Assembly (NCBI RefSeq): GCF_014705615.1 | Contig: NZ_JACXJA010000046.1 | Coordinates: 1-64,000, forward strand | Length of the DNA stretch: 64,000 nucleotides | Direction of reading: 5' to 3' | Origin: Paenibacillus oceani | GTDB lineage: Bacteria; Bacillota; Bacilli; Paenibacillales; NBRC-103111 | Shown: piece by piece, positions 41,776-51,510 of the stretch | How positions within the stretch are numbered: position 1 is the first letter of the stretch | Layout: each line of letters starts with the position of its first letter | Notes under the pieces: generated by a model | What the model saw: the letters and a program-made list of their open reading frames with translations, nothing else | What the model was told of the DNA's origin: nothing | Database searches by the model: none | Made by a program: the position numbers and the translations under genes

Positions 41776-43326
41776 CTACTTCAAATAACCGTTTGCGGTC
41801 AGCTCCCGTTTGATCTCATCCAGATACTGCTGGCCTTTGTACTTCGTCAAATAGGTACTCGTGTATTCGTCCCAGCTTTTGTCGTCCAGCGGCACATTGC
41901 CGTAGATGAACTTCAGCATCATCTCAGTCACATACTTGGACAGGTCGGCCGCGTATAACGTCGGCTCCTTCGCCTGCCCCATCGCGAAAATGCCGCCGAT
42001 CTCCGGTTTGTCCCCGATCAGCTTCATCTGCTGCTCGTACAGGAACGGGTCGGGGTAAAACACTTTGACCGTCTCGGGAGCCGTCTTGTTCGCAGGCTCG
42101 CCCATTATCGAATAGGCGGACAAGTAGTTGCTCTGGCTGCCGGCGATAAACTCCGTAATAATCCCATTCGTCTTCTTATGATTCAAGCCTTCGATGCCGA
42201 ACGTAAGCAGCCTCGCTCCCTGTTCCCCGTTCATCCAATTCGCCAGCTCGATCATTTTGTTCACTTTCTCCGGCTGGTCCTTCAGCTTGACGGTCAGGCT
42301 CAATATACCGTTCGGCGAGTTCGTTTTGCCGTTGTTCGACGCTTTTCCGGCAGGACCGGTAATCGGAGGCAGCAGCACGACCTCTGCCTGCGGATTCAGC
42401 TTCTTCATATTTTGCACGATGGCGTTCGGGTAGCCCGTATTATGGAAAATGCCGATCTGTCCCTGCTCCGCCTTCTGCGTCACCCGGTCGAGGTTGTTCG
42501 TCGCCAGATCCGGATCGATCGCTCCGGACTTCATCAGCTCGTTCATATATTGCAAATAGTGGCGGAATTCGCCGCTGACCGGACCGCCCCTCAGCTTGCC
42601 GGCCTTATCGACCCAAAACGAGCCGCGCACGTCGCCCGTAAAAGCCGATAACAGCTGCCAGAACGGCTGGCCGTTCATCGAGGAGCCGGAGGCGGAGAAG
42701 CCGAACGTATCTTTTTTGCCGTTGCCGTCAGGGTCGTTGCCTGCAAACGCCTGCATAACCGCCTTCAGCTCATCTGTCGTCGTTGGCATCTTCAGGTTCA
42801 GCCGGTCGAGCCAGTCTTTGCGGATGAACAAGCTGTTCGTCATCGTCGGCGGACGCGCCGGAATGCCGTGATAGACGCCGTTTTTATCAGAGATGGTGTA
42901 CAGCATTTCCTTGGTTGCGTATTTCAGGTTGGGCGGCAGCGCATTCGGCTTCAGCACCTCGTTCATCGGTAGCAGATACCCCTGCTCCTGGGCTTTCCGG
43001 TAATCCGCCATGTTGAAAAACAAAATCGCTTCCGGCAAATCGTTCGCGCCGATCCGCGCACCGAGCTTCGCCCTCCACTCGTCCGACTTCCCGCTCGAGA
43101 ACGCATACTTCAAGTCGATGCCGAGATCCTTCCGGATCGTCTGCAGCACGATGTCCTGGTCCGGCGGCGGCACGTCCACCGATACCGATACCCACCGTTC
43201 AACCTCGATCGCTACCGGCTTCCCCGCTTCCCCCGCAGACTGCTGCGCCGCGTTTTCTTCCTTCCCGCAAGCGGCCGTCGCTCCGGCAAGAGCGAGCGCC
43301 AATACTCCATAACCCCACTTTTTCAT
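41776..43326 (-). CDS. Extracellular solute-binding lipoprotein, LplA type
   Basis: This 516-residue lipoprotein begins MKKWGYGVLALALAGATAAC with the lipidated Cys at residue 20. It is of the longer LplA/YtcQ-type binding proteins, with DGNGKKDTFGFS (a calcium-binding-like loop), YHGIPARPPTMTNSLFIRKDWLDRL and WMNGEQGARLLTFGIEG. Unlike the three shorter binding proteins in the window it has its own two permease genes upstream. It should deliver an oligosaccharide to them. The family's ATPase is usually a shared MsmX-type protein encoded elsewhere, and none is here. Confidence 0.9.
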   Translation of the reverse strand: MKKWGYGVLALALAGATAACGKEENAAQQSAGEAGKPVAIEVERWVSVSVDVPPPDQDIVLQTIRKDLGIDLKYAFSSGKSDEWRAKLGARIGANDLPEAILFFNMADYRKAQEQGYLLPMNEVLKPNALPPNLKYATKEMLYTISDKNGVYHGIPARPPTMTNSLFIRKDWLDRLNLKMPTTTDELKAVMQAFAGNDPDGNGKKDTFGFSASGSSMNGQPFWQLLSAFTGDVRGSFWVDKAGKLRGGPVSGEFRHYLQYMNELMKSGAIDPDLATNNLDRVTQKAEQGQIGIFHNTGYPNAIVQNMKKLNPQAEVVLLPPITGPAGKASNNGKTNSPNGILSLTVKLKDQPEKVNKMIELANWMNGEQGARLLTFGIEGLNHKKTNGIITEFIAGSQSNYLSAYSIMGEPANKTAPETVKVFYPDPFLYEQQMKLIGDKPEIGGIFAMGQAKEPTLYAADLSKYVTEMMLKFIYGNVPLDDKSWDEYTSTYLTKYKGQQYLDEIKRELTANGYLK

Positions 43327-43403
43327 CTGGAAACCTCCCTGTTCTCGCTTTGCTCCGTGCTTTCCCGCATTGCCTACCGGCCATAAGGCCGTTAATTGGT
43401 CGA

Positions 43404-44273
43404 CTACCCTTTAACCGAGCCGAGCAGCACCCCTTTTGTAAAGTAATTTTGCAGAAACGGATAGATGACGAGCACCGGGATGATCGAGAGAATCACCGCC
43501 GCCATCTTGACCGACTCCGTCGGCACGACGATCGTCATATCGCCCATCTCCGAAGGGTCCGGCGTGTTCAGCATCGAACGCAGCACGGCCTGCAGCGGGT
43601 GCTTGCTCGTATCGGAGATGTACAGAATCGCCTCGAAAAACGAGTTCCAGTGACTGACTGCATAAAACAAAGAGATGGTGGCGATAATCGGCATGGATAG
43701 CGGCAGCACGATTTTAAACAAGTAGCCAATTTCCGTCGAACCGTCGATCAGAGCCGCCTCCTCGAGATTTTGCGGCAAATTTTCGATAAAGCTTTTCATG
43801 ACGAGCACGTTGAAGACGCTTACGGTGCCCGAAAAGATAAGCGCCCAATAGCTGTTCAGCAGCCCCAGCGATTTGACCAGCATATATTGCGGAATCATGC
43901 CGCCCTGGAACATCATCGTGATGAGCAGCAGCAGCAGGATGGCGTTGCGCCCCGGCATCGACCTGCTCGACAGCCCGTAAGCGAGCATCATCGACAGCGC
44001 CACTCCGATCGCGGTCGAAACGATCGTCACGTAAGCCGAATTGGCGAGCGCCCTCATGATTTTCGTATCCTGAAGCAGCTCCGCGTACGCCTGGAACGTC
44101 ACCACTTTCGGGAACACGACGAATCCGCCGTTGCGCACCAATTCGATATAAGGCGTCAGGGAGACGACCAAAACGTAAAATACCGGAAACAGCGCGACCA
44201 GGCCGAGCAGCGTAAGCACGATATAGTTAAAGGTTTGAAAGCTGATTTCTCCGGCAGAACGTCTCATCTGCAC
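43404..44273 (-). CDS. Sugar ABC transporter permease, LplC/YtcP type
   Basis: This 289-residue permease has six predicted membrane helices and the EAA loop EAALIDGSTEIGYLFKIVLPLSMP, where the shared ATPase docks. The LplC C-terminus QNYFTKGVLLGSVKG is intact. It is 6 bases downstream of its partner permease, and 77 bases upstream of the binding-protein gene. It forms the channel with that partner. Confidence 0.93.
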   Translation of the reverse strand: MQMRRSAGEISFQTFNYIVLTLLGLVALFPVFYVLVVSLTPYIELVRNGGFVVFPKVVTFQAYAELLQDTKIMRALANSAYVTIVSTAIGVALSMMLAYGLSSRSMPGRNAILLLLLITMMFQGGMIPQYMLVKSLGLLNSYWALIFSGTVSVFNVLVMKSFIENLPQNLEEAALIDGSTEIGYLFKIVLPLSMPIIATISLFYAVSHWNSFFEAILYISDTSKHPLQAVLRSMLNTPDPSEMGDMTIVVPTESVKMAAVILSIIPVLVIYPFLQNYFTKGVLLGSVKG

Positions 44274-44279
44274 TCCTCC

Positions 44280-45236
44280 TCACCAGATTCCGGAATCTCC
44301 GAATTTTTTGGCCAGCCGGTTCGCCCCCAGCACCAGCAGCAGCCCGATTACCGATTTGAACAGCCCTACCGCCGTTGCCAGACTGAAGTTGTTGTCGATA
44401 ATGCCTTTGCGGTACACCCACGTATCGATAATATCGGCCGTGTCGTACACAAGCGGGTTGTACATCGCGTATATTTGCGTGAAGCCCGCGTCCAGAATCG
44501 TGCCCATTTTCAAGATCAGCAGCAGGACGATGACATTGCGGATGCCCGGCAGCGTAATATGCCAAGTCTGTTTCCATCTCCCGGCTCCGTCGATCTTCGC
44601 CGCTTCGTACAGCTGCTGGTCGATCGCCGTCAACGCGGCCAAGTAAATGATAGCGCCCCAGCCGATGTCTTTCCAGATGTCGGAGAAAATGATGATCCAG
44701 CGAAACCAGTCGTTCGAGGTCAAAAACTGTATCGGCTGATATCCCCACTCCTTGAGCGTAAAGTTGATCAACCCCGACGTCGGAGACAGAAACGCGATCA
44801 GAATTCCGTAAATGATCACCCACGATAAGAAGTGCGGCATGTACGTAAGCGTCTGGATCGTGCGCTTAAACCAGGAGCGTCCTACTTCGTTAAGCAGCAG
44901 CGCGAGTATAATGTCCGGCGTCATCCCGAAGGCGATTTTCATCAGGCTGATGACGATCGTGTTGCCTGTCACCCTCCAGAAATCCGGGCTTTCCCAAAAT
45001 ACCCGGAACCATTTGAGCCCGGCCCAATCGCTGCCGGTTATCCCGAGAAACGGCGAGTAATCTAGAAACGCGATCGATACGCCGTACAACGAGCCGTATT
45101 TGAAAATCAGAATGTACAGCAGTCCCGGAGCGATGAGCAAATACCGGTACTTGTACTTCCACAGGACGCGAAGCAGGCGTGGCGCCGTGCGCCCGGCGAT
45201 CGCCGCGCCGCGTCCGCTTTCCGCAATCGTCTTCAT
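44280..45236 (-). CDS. Sugar ABC transporter permease, LplB type
   Basis: This 318-residue permease starts with an N-terminal cytoplasmic stretch and KYKYRYLLIAPGLLYILIF, has six predicted helices and the EAA loop YEAAKIDGAGRWKQTWHITLPGI. It ends GLLLVLGANRLAKKFGDSGIW, as LplB proteins do. The start is the ATG 8 bases after GGAGG; an ATG five codons earlier overlaps that site. It is the first gene of the operon and lies behind an AraC-type direct-repeat operator. It is divergent from yesM. Confidence 0.92.
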   Translation of the reverse strand: MKTIAESGRGAAIAGRTAPRLLRVLWKYKYRYLLIAPGLLYILIFKYGSLYGVSIAFLDYSPFLGITGSDWAGLKWFRVFWESPDFWRVTGNTIVISLMKIAFGMTPDIILALLLNEVGRSWFKRTIQTLTYMPHFLSWVIIYGILIAFLSPTSGLINFTLKEWGYQPIQFLTSNDWFRWIIIFSDIWKDIGWGAIIYLAALTAIDQQLYEAAKIDGAGRWKQTWHITLPGIRNVIVLLLILKMGTILDAGFTQIYAMYNPLVYDTADIIDTWVYRKGIIDNNFSLATAVGLFKSVIGLLLVLGANRLAKKFGDSGIW

Positions 45237-45270
45237 CGTATTGTCCTCCATCTTTGGTTGCGATGATTGG

Positions 45271-45334
45271 ATTGTACCGCATGCCGGCTTGCCGGAGCTT
45301 TCGGATTGTTTGGCGAAACTTTCGTTTTTTTTGG
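45271..45334 (-). promoter_or_regulatory. AraC/YesN-type direct-repeat operator and promoter of the LplB operon
   Basis: In plus-strand coordinates CTTTCGGATTGTTTGG (45298-45313) and CTTTCGTTTTTTTTGG (45319-45334) repeat with a 21-base period. On the minus strand the -10 TACAAT (45271-45276) lies downstream, at the same distance as in the hydrolase promoter at 18565-18627. It is also within 70 bases of the divergent yesM gene, whose own -10 TATAAT is at 45368-45373. The response regulator YesN, two genes away, is the natural binder. Confidence 0.75.
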
Positions 45335-45403
45335 GAGGATTGAAATAACGGGTTCAGAAGAGCGTGTTATAATTTTTAATAGAATCAAGACGGGGGGATG
45401 CTT

Positions 45404-47146
45404 ATGATCCGCGGTCTGTTCGGCAGCTTGTCGGTTAAATTGTTTACGTTTTGCTTCATCTCCATCTCGCTGCTCGTGTTGCTGCTCGTCGCCGCCTCCC
45501 AGCATTACGTATCCGGCCAGTTCGCAAGCCAGCAGACGTCTTACGTCGCTCACGCTCTCAAGCGGACCGATTATTTCCTCAATCAATTCATGAAAAATTT
45601 GCAAAAGGATTTGCAGTTCATCGCCCGCGACCGGCGGCTGGCGGGACTGGAGCCCGATGAGACGGTACAGCTGCTGGAGCAATACCGGCTGCAGTGGAAG
45701 GATATTAAAAATTTGTACGTCTTCAACTCGGACGGACACGTGCTCGGCACGTCCGGGGCGCTGTGGGAGATCGCCTCCTCGGAAAATATCCGCAGCGTAC
45801 ATCTCGGCCTGACGGCTGGCGATTCGCCGGTCGTGTGGACCGAACCCTACTTCTCCCCGGTATCGGATTATACCGTCACCGTCGCGGTCAAAATCCCGAT
45901 GGCGGAAGGCGAGTCTCCGGCGATCCTCGCTGCCGATCTGGATCTGGAATCGATTCTCGCCGCTTACGAGGACGAATACCTGGGCTCCAAGGAATCGCTT
46001 CTGCTGCTAAGCCGGGCGAACCGCCCGATCTCGGTCCGGTCGCCTTACGTAAAGTACGATGTGTTCGCCAAATCGTATTCGCTGTCCGGGCTTCCCGCCG
46101 ATTCGCTTCAGCATAACGTGAACGCGTGGCAGGCGGAGGACGAACAAGGGAACCCGCTGCACATCTCCCGGGCGAGCAGCAACATCTGGGGCTGGCAGGT
46201 CATCCTTATTTTGAACGACAGCTTTTTGGCCAAATCGCTCGCTTTTATGAAGGCGTTTTCGATACTGATCGGCCTTGCCGGGCTGGTGTTGTCGATCGTG
46301 GTATCGTATTATTTGGCCCGTTATATGATCAAACCGCTTAAGCAGCTCATCCCTCAGATGAAAAAAGTGAGCGCAGGCGATTTTCAGACACAGATCGATA
46401 GCCGGCGGAACGACGAATTCGGCATCCTGGCCGTCGCCTTTAACCGGATGGTCGTCAAAATCAGCCAGCTAATGGACTCGGTCGTCCAAGCCGAGATTAA
46501 GAAAAAGATGTACGAGCTGAAGGTGCTGCAAACGCAAATCCAGCCGCACTTCCTCTACAATACGCTCAATTCGATCAGCTATCTCGCCAAGCGCGGACGG
46601 ACCCAGGAAGTGGATACGATGATTACGAATTTGTCCTCGCTGCTGCATTTTCATCTGGATAAGGTCGAGGAGTTCGTTCCGTTCGACGAGGAGCTGGAAG
46701 GGGTGAAGCGGTATGCATCGATTATGGAGTTCCGGTATCCCGGCCAATTCATCCTCGACTTTGAGATCGACGAGATGGTGAGGCATGTCCCGATTCCAAA
46801 ATTTACGCTGCAGCCGCTGGTGGAGAATGCGATCTTTCACGGAATTCTGCCCAAAGGCGACCTCGGTTCCATCGTCGTAACCGGGGAACGGGACGGCGAG
46901 CGGCTCGTGCTGCGCGTCTCCGACGACGGAATCGGCATACCGGACAACCGGCGCAGCCTGCTGCTGCAAACGAAACCGGACGGCGCTAACGCCGGGTATT
47001 ATCATCTCGGACTGTTCAGCATTCACGAACGACTGAGGCTGTATTACGGCGAGGGCTACGGACTGCGCATTCATAGTGTCGACAGCGGCGGTACGACGGT
47101 AGAAATCATCATTCCGTACAAGGAGGGGACGCAGCATGCAGCTTGA
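45404..47146 (+). CDS. Sensor histidine kinase, YesM family
   Basis: This 580-residue membrane kinase has an N-terminal helix (SVKLFTFCFISISLLVLLLVA), a large extracellular sensing domain (about 35-285), a second helix (AFSILIGLAGLVLSIVVSYYLA), a HAMP domain and a His_kinase domain with LQTQIQPHFLYNTLNSISYL, where the His is phosphorylated. The ATPase part has VENAIFHGI and the G box VSDDGIGIP. It should sense a sugar or a loaded binding protein and phosphorylate the YesN-type partner, whose gene overlaps it by 11 bases. The ATG at 45404 is preceded by GGGGGG at 6 bases. Confidence 0.92.
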   Translation: MIRGLFGSLSVKLFTFCFISISLLVLLLVAASQHYVSGQFASQQTSYVAHALKRTDYFLNQFMKNLQKDLQFIARDRRLAGLEPDETVQLLEQYRLQWKDIKNLYVFNSDGHVLGTSGALWEIASSENIRSVHLGLTAGDSPVVWTEPYFSPVSDYTVTVAVKIPMAEGESPAILAADLDLESILAAYEDEYLGSKESLLLLSRANRPISVRSPYVKYDVFAKSYSLSGLPADSLQHNVNAWQAEDEQGNPLHISRASSNIWGWQVILILNDSFLAKSLAFMKAFSILIGLAGLVLSIVVSYYLARYMIKPLKQLIPQMKKVSAGDFQTQIDSRRNDEFGILAVAFNRMVVKISQLMDSVVQAEIKKKMYELKVLQTQIQPHFLYNTLNSISYLAKRGRTQEVDTMITNLSSLLHFHLDKVEEFVPFDEELEGVKRYASIMEFRYPGQFILDFEIDEMVRHVPIPKFTLQPLVENAIFHGILPKGDLGSIVVTGERDGERLVLRVSDDGIGIPDNRRSLLLQTKPDGANAGYYHLGLFSIHERLRLYYGEGYGLRIHSVDSGGTTVEIIIPYKEGTQHAA

Positions 47147-48842
47147 CCGGAACGAACCGTCGCCGGACATTCGGGTACTAATCGTAGACGATGAGTATAT
47201 GGTGCGGAGCACGCTGCGCGAGGAGATCGGCTGGGAGCGGCTCGGCATGAAGGTTGTCGCGGAGGCGTCGAACGGCAGACAGGCTCTGGAGAAATGCGCC
47301 GCCTACAGCCCCGATCTGGCCTTGATCGACATCTCCATGCCGGTGATGAGCGGGCTGGAGATGATCGTTTCGGCCAAGCAGGATTTTCCGGGACTCCGCT
47401 TCGCGATTCTGACTGCGCATCCAGACTTTGCTTACGCTCAGGAGGCGCTGAATGCGGGCGCGCTCGCTTATGTGCTGAAGACGCCGGTGCTCGTCCAGGA
47501 TGTGGAGCGGATGCTGGCGAATTGCCGGGACACGATCCGGGCGGAGCGCGAGAGCCACCTCCGGGTCCGGTTCGCCGATCAGGTGCTGAGCCGGCACGCT
47601 TGGGACATCCGGCATGCGCTTCTGCTGGATTTGCAGCGGGGCAGCCATATCGCGGAATCGCACTGGGCGTATTTGTTTCCGTACGCCAAGCCGGGGTCCG
47701 CGGGCGGGCGGGATCAAGCCGCTTCGGCTTCGGGCGCTTTGGGCGCTCCGTCTGCTCAGCCGAGCCGGCTTCAGGTGATGTATGTAACAGCGCTCCATAT
47801 GAAGCGTCTTTTGGCCCGCTACCCCGAAGCCGACGCGCCCTTGGTCAAATATTCCTTATTCCAGGCGGTTCAGGAAGTAGCCGCCGATTGCGGCGGAGGA
47901 ACGGCACTCCCCGACGCTACCGGCGGCGTTTACCTGATCCGCACGCTCCCCGTCTCCGGCAGCAGAACCAAATCGGAGTCGGACGTCCAGCATATCATCA
48001 CCCGGCTGAACCGGTTTTTCGCCAACTATTACTCCGCCGACGCCGTAATCGGGATCAGCTCTTCCCGTTCGTCGCGCGAGAGCTTGCGGGACATGCTGCA
48101 CGAGGCCGAAGCCGCCTCGGAGCTTTCCTTTTATATGCCCGGCAGGGAAGCCCCGTATTATGCTTACGAAAAAAAGCCGGCTGTCCGATCGTCGGGGGCC
48201 GCATGGCCGAAGGTGGAAGCCGAGCTGCTCGCGAAGTGGCGCCAGCCTCACCGGGCGGACGTCCCGGGCTGCTTGCAGGTGCTCCGCCACTATGCGGAGA
48301 GCGATCGGCCCGAGCCGGACAAGCTTCGCCGTCAGACGCTCGCCCTGCTGGAGACGTCCGGTGTGCCGCTGACCCGCAGCGACTGGAACGAGCTGACCGA
48401 CAACGGGACGCTGAACGCCTGGCTCGACGGTCTGGACAAAGTGCTCGGCCGCGACACCTCGCCTGCGCTGATCTCCCCTGCGGTCCCAGCGATGCATGAG
48501 GATATCGGCAAGGCGCTCGACTACATGCGAAGCCATCTGCACGATAACTTGACGCTCGCCAAAGTAGCCGAGCATATTCATATGAATCCGAGCTATTTCA
48601 GCCATCTGTTCAAGGTCAACACAGGCACGACGTTTATCGACCATCTGACCGGCCTGCGGATCGAGCGGGCCAAGCAGCTGCTGCAGAGACCGGAGCTGAA
48701 AAACTATATGCTCTGTGATGAAATCGGCTTCGCCAGCTATCCGCACTTCTGCACGCAGTTCAAAAAACATACGGGATACACCCCGAGCGAATACAAGCAG
48801 CAAGTGCTCGCCTCCGGGACGAGGGACGACGGCGGAAAATGA
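47136..48842 (+). CDS. Response regulator with AraC-type DNA-binding domain, YesN family
   Basis: This 568-residue regulator has an N-terminal receiver (VLIVDDEYMVRSTLREEI, phosphoacceptor Asp in ALIDISMPVMSG at about residue 66, Lys in VLKTP), a long middle region of unknown fold and a C-terminal AraC-type double helix-turn-helix (about 465-565, ending TQFKKHTGYTPSEYKQQ). It is translationally coupled to the kinase. It most likely activates the divergent LplB operon through the direct repeats at 45298-45334 and perhaps the hydrolase gene at 17380. No terminator is seen just after it; the bidirectional one at 49279 may serve. Confidence 0.92.
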   Translation: MQLDRNEPSPDIRVLIVDDEYMVRSTLREEIGWERLGMKVVAEASNGRQALEKCAAYSPDLALIDISMPVMSGLEMIVSAKQDFPGLRFAILTAHPDFAYAQEALNAGALAYVLKTPVLVQDVERMLANCRDTIRAERESHLRVRFADQVLSRHAWDIRHALLLDLQRGSHIAESHWAYLFPYAKPGSAGGRDQAASASGALGAPSAQPSRLQVMYVTALHMKRLLARYPEADAPLVKYSLFQAVQEVAADCGGGTALPDATGGVYLIRTLPVSGSRTKSESDVQHIITRLNRFFANYYSADAVIGISSSRSSRESLRDMLHEAEAASELSFYMPGREAPYYAYEKKPAVRSSGAAWPKVEAELLAKWRQPHRADVPGCLQVLRHYAESDRPEPDKLRRQTLALLETSGVPLTRSDWNELTDNGTLNAWLDGLDKVLGRDTSPALISPAVPAMHEDIGKALDYMRSHLHDNLTLAKVAEHIHMNPSYFSHLFKVNTGTTFIDHLTGLRIERAKQLLQRPELKNYMLCDEIGFASYPHFCTQFKKHTGYTPSEYKQQVLASGTRDDGGK

Positions 48843-48966
48843 GGAGTCCACCATAAGGCTCGTCTGTGCGTTCGCGGTCGTATCCATTCGTTCCCATGAT
48901 CGGGTATACTATTTGATATATGAAAAGCTAGCGGCATCCTGGACCTTATGCACCCGCAAATGGGCG

Positions 48967-49094
48967 AGAGGGAACCAAATAGGAGTGGTTTGTACCCTTT
49001 ATTTTGTTCGAAAACCCGCTTGGATACGAAATAAGAGCGGTTTGAAGCTTCTAAAATCCGCGAAAAGGCTGTACACCCCATCAGTTGGTTGAAA
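48967..49094 (-). repeat. Dispersed intergenic repeat, copy C (full length, inverted)
   Basis: The reverse complement begins TTTCAACCAACTGAT and contains CTTTTCGCGGATTTTAG, CAAACCGCTCTTATT, AAGCGGGTTTTCGAACAAAATAAAGGGT and CAAACCACTCCTATT, matching copy B base for base over most of its length. It lies in the 526-base gap 48843-49368, otherwise without genes. The rest of the gap shows no credible ORF, but carries a terminator at 49279. Confidence 0.85.
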
Positions 49095-49278
49095 AGAGGG
49101 GGGCAAGCCTCCCTTATTCACTCCTGTTTCGCGATTGGACTGAAAATAGAGCTGCCAAAGATGCCAAAGACTCTTATCTCTTTTCGTAGGGTCTTACATC
49201 TACGTTACCGTGTCATGCAATCCCTTTGGGGCACCTCTTCAGAAAATATAGAAGCTATTACATGGGTGGCCAAAAACC

Positions 49279-49323
49279 AAAAACGCAAAAAGCCTGCGCA
49301 TCCTCGCAAGCTTTTTGCGTTCC
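49279..49323. terminator. Bidirectional terminator between yesN and serC
   Basis: AAAAACGCAAAAAGC(C)TGCG and CGCA(A)GCTTTTTGCGTT form a long stem with A-rich and T-rich arms, so transcripts from either side end in U-rich tracts. It lies 46 bases beyond the end of serC. Confidence 0.75.
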
Positions 49324-49368
49324 ACAATTCCTCTGCCCGACTTACCCGGACAACCGAACAAGCTTCCT

Positions 49369-50457
49369 TTACCCGTTCCGGCGCTGGAACTCCTGCATAA
49401 ACTCGGCCAGCGCCTTGCAGCTTTCGTACGGTACCGCGTTGTACGTGGAGGCGCGCATATGACCGACGTCGCGGTGACCCTTCAGGCCGACGAATCCGGC
49501 CGCTTCCGCTTCCTGGATAAACTTCTTCTCCAGCTCGTCGCTGCCGAGCGCGAACGTGATATTCATGAGCGAACGGCTGCCCGGATCGACAAGCCCCTCG
49601 AAGAAGCCGCCGCTGCCGTCGATGGCGTCGTAGATCAGCTTCGTTTTGTCGTGATTCAACCGCTCCATCGCTTCCAGTCCACCGAGCCCTTTAATCCACT
49701 TCAATACGAGGCTTACGATATAGACGGAGTAAACCGGCGGCGTGTTATACAGCGACTTGCTTTTGGCGTGCGTATCGTAACGAAGCATCGTAGGCAGCCC
49801 CTTGGGCGAATCCTTCAGCATGCCTTCCTTCGCGATGACGACCGTAACTCCGGACGGTCCCAGATTTTTCTGGGCGCCGGCATACAGAAAGTCGAACTTC
49901 GACACGTCCACCGGACGGCACAAAATATCGCTCGACAAGTCCGCGATCAGCGGCACGCTGCCGATATCCGGGTATTCCGCGTATTGGGAGCCGGCAATCG
50001 TCTCGTTCGACGTAATATGAATGTAGGCGGCGTTCGGGCGAACCTCAATCTCATTCGGAGCCGGGATTCGGCGGAATCCGCTTGCTTCGCCGGTACCGGC
50101 CACATACGTCTCGCCGATGCCTTTCGCTTCCTTGAGCGCTTTGTCCGCCCAGCTTCCGGTCAGTACATAACCGGCCGCTTGGCCTTGCTGCAAGTAGTTC
50201 ATCGGGATCATGGCGAATTGCGTGCTGGCTCCTCCTTGGAGAAACAGCACTTCATACCCGTTCGGTACGCCAAGCAGTTCCTTCATGAGCGATTGAGCTT
50301 CATCGTTGACTTGCTCGTATTCTTTGCTCCTGTGGGAGATTTCCATAATCGACATGCCGATTCCGCGATAATCGACGAACTCCGCTTGCGCCTGCTGGAG
50401 CACGTCCAGAGGCAGCGCAGCCGGTCCGGCGTTAAAGTTGTATGCCCGTTTCGTCAC
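49369..50457 (-). CDS. serC: Phosphoserine aminotransferase
   Basis: This 362-residue PLP enzyme makes phosphoserine from 3-phosphohydroxypyruvate and glutamate, in serine synthesis. Marks are YNFNAGPAALPLDVLQ at the N-terminus, ISHRSKEY, FLQGGASTQFAM and the PLP Lys in LYAGAQKNLGPSG at about 200. The C-terminus GLKGHRDVGHMRASTYNAVP is typical. I choose the GTG at 50457 (MTKRAYNF) because AAAAGGTG precedes it at 8 bases and homologues begin so. It stands alone with its own promoter, next to the divergent thpR gene. Confidence 0.95.
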   Translation of the reverse strand: MTKRAYNFNAGPAALPLDVLQQAQAEFVDYRGIGMSIMEISHRSKEYEQVNDEAQSLMKELLGVPNGYEVLFLQGGASTQFAMIPMNYLQQGQAAGYVLTGSWADKALKEAKGIGETYVAGTGEASGFRRIPAPNEIEVRPNAAYIHITSNETIAGSQYAEYPDIGSVPLIADLSSDILCRPVDVSKFDFLYAGAQKNLGPSGVTVVIAKEGMLKDSPKGLPTMLRYDTHAKSKSLYNTPPVYSVYIVSLVLKWIKGLGGLEAMERLNHDKTKLIYDAIDGSGGFFEGLVDPGSRSLMNITFALGSDELEKKFIQEAEAAGFVGLKGHRDVGHMRASTYNAVPYESCKALAEFMQEFQRRNG

Positions 50458-50492
50458 AGTTACCACACCTTTTCCGTTTGTGTAATATGGCT

Positions 50493-50521
50493 ATGATAGC
50501 AGTATTCGCGAAGCCGTTCAA
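50493..50521 (-). promoter_or_regulatory. Promoter of serC
   Basis: On the minus strand TTGAAC (50516-50521), 17 bases and TATCAT (50493-50498) form a good sigma-A promoter about 36 bases before the start codon. Confidence 0.65.
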
Positions 50522-50665
50522 TACAGCAGGGCGAAATTGTCCGAAAGTTGTCTTAAAATGAAAAAATTTATTCTCCGTCCGGGTGTCCGGATGCACTCCC
50601 GGGCACCTTAAGGGTATACTCCTTTTGAACGTACGCCAAACTATGGATACCATGGCAGAAAAGAG

Positions 50666-51268
50666 GTGAGCATCATCGCAGCATCCGAAATGCACAGGCT
50701 GTTTATCGCCGTTCCGCTTCCTGCCGCTCTTCAAAACAAGGCGGCAGACGCGATGGACCGGCTCAGACAGGTTCAGTCGTATAAGAAATGGGTGCACCCT
50801 CAAGATTTGCATCTGACGCTAACGTTCATCGGCGACGTCCCTCCGGCCTCCATCGCCGCCATCGAGACCGAGCTGGAGAAGGTCGCTGCGCGCAGCAACC
50901 CGTTCCCGCTTCGTCTGCACGGCGCCGGCACCTTCGGACTCCCGCATTCCCCCCGTGTGCTGTGGGCCGGTCTGGACGGCGGAATGGAGCAGCTGCGGCG
51001 GCTTCAGGCAGACGTTGAAGGGCAGATGGCCGCGCTCGGCTACCCTCCGGAAAAACGTCCCTACTCGCCACATATTACGTTGGCGCGGCAATATACCGGC
51101 GACGATCCGGCACTGGAAGAGGCGCCGGCGGCACTGTTCCGCCCGGACGACGCGGACGGCTCCGCGCTCGCATGGATCGCCGACCGGATCGTCCTGTACC
51201 GCAGCCATCTAGGCCGTACGCCGATGTACGAGCCGGTCCGCACCGTCGTCTTTCACGCGGGCGGCTGA
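50666..51268 (+). CDS. thpR: RNA 2',3'-cyclic phosphodiesterase (LigT family)
   Basis: This protein of about 200 residues belongs to the 2H phosphoesterases. The two catalytic boxes are HLTLTFIGDV and HITLARQ, with His at about 49 and 135. It opens 2',3'-cyclic phosphate ends of RNA, in RNA repair. The start is uncertain: the GTG at 50666 is part of the best ribosome binding site (AGAGGTGA), and homologues begin at the later ATG at 50690 (MHRLFIAVPL). An ATC codon 5 bases after that site is another option. It is divergent from serC and followed 242 bases later by the convergent trpS gene, with no clear terminator. Confidence 0.9.
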   Translation: MSIIAASEMHRLFIAVPLPAALQNKAADAMDRLRQVQSYKKWVHPQDLHLTLTFIGDVPPASIAAIETELEKVAARSNPFPLRLHGAGTFGLPHSPRVLWAGLDGGMEQLRRLQADVEGQMAALGYPPEKRPYSPHITLARQYTGDDPALEEAPAALFRPDDADGSALAWIADRIVLYRSHLGRTPMYEPVRTVVFHAGG

Positions 51269-51510
51269 CAACGCTTCCCCGATGCGCAGCCCAGCCTGGT
51301 ACAGCCCGGCAGCGGACAGGGGCGGGTATGCAGCTGACAGGCCGCATCTGCCCCGCTTACAGGCCCCATCACAGCTTGTTGCTGCTGCTACTCGCGCTGC
51401 GCCAGCCCCCTAGGCATGACGGCGTACGGTCACGGCCGGATCACCTCCGCTTTCCGTACCGCGCGAAACTGCGGGGATCGCGCTTCATGACGGAGTCAAC
51501 CTCCACATGC

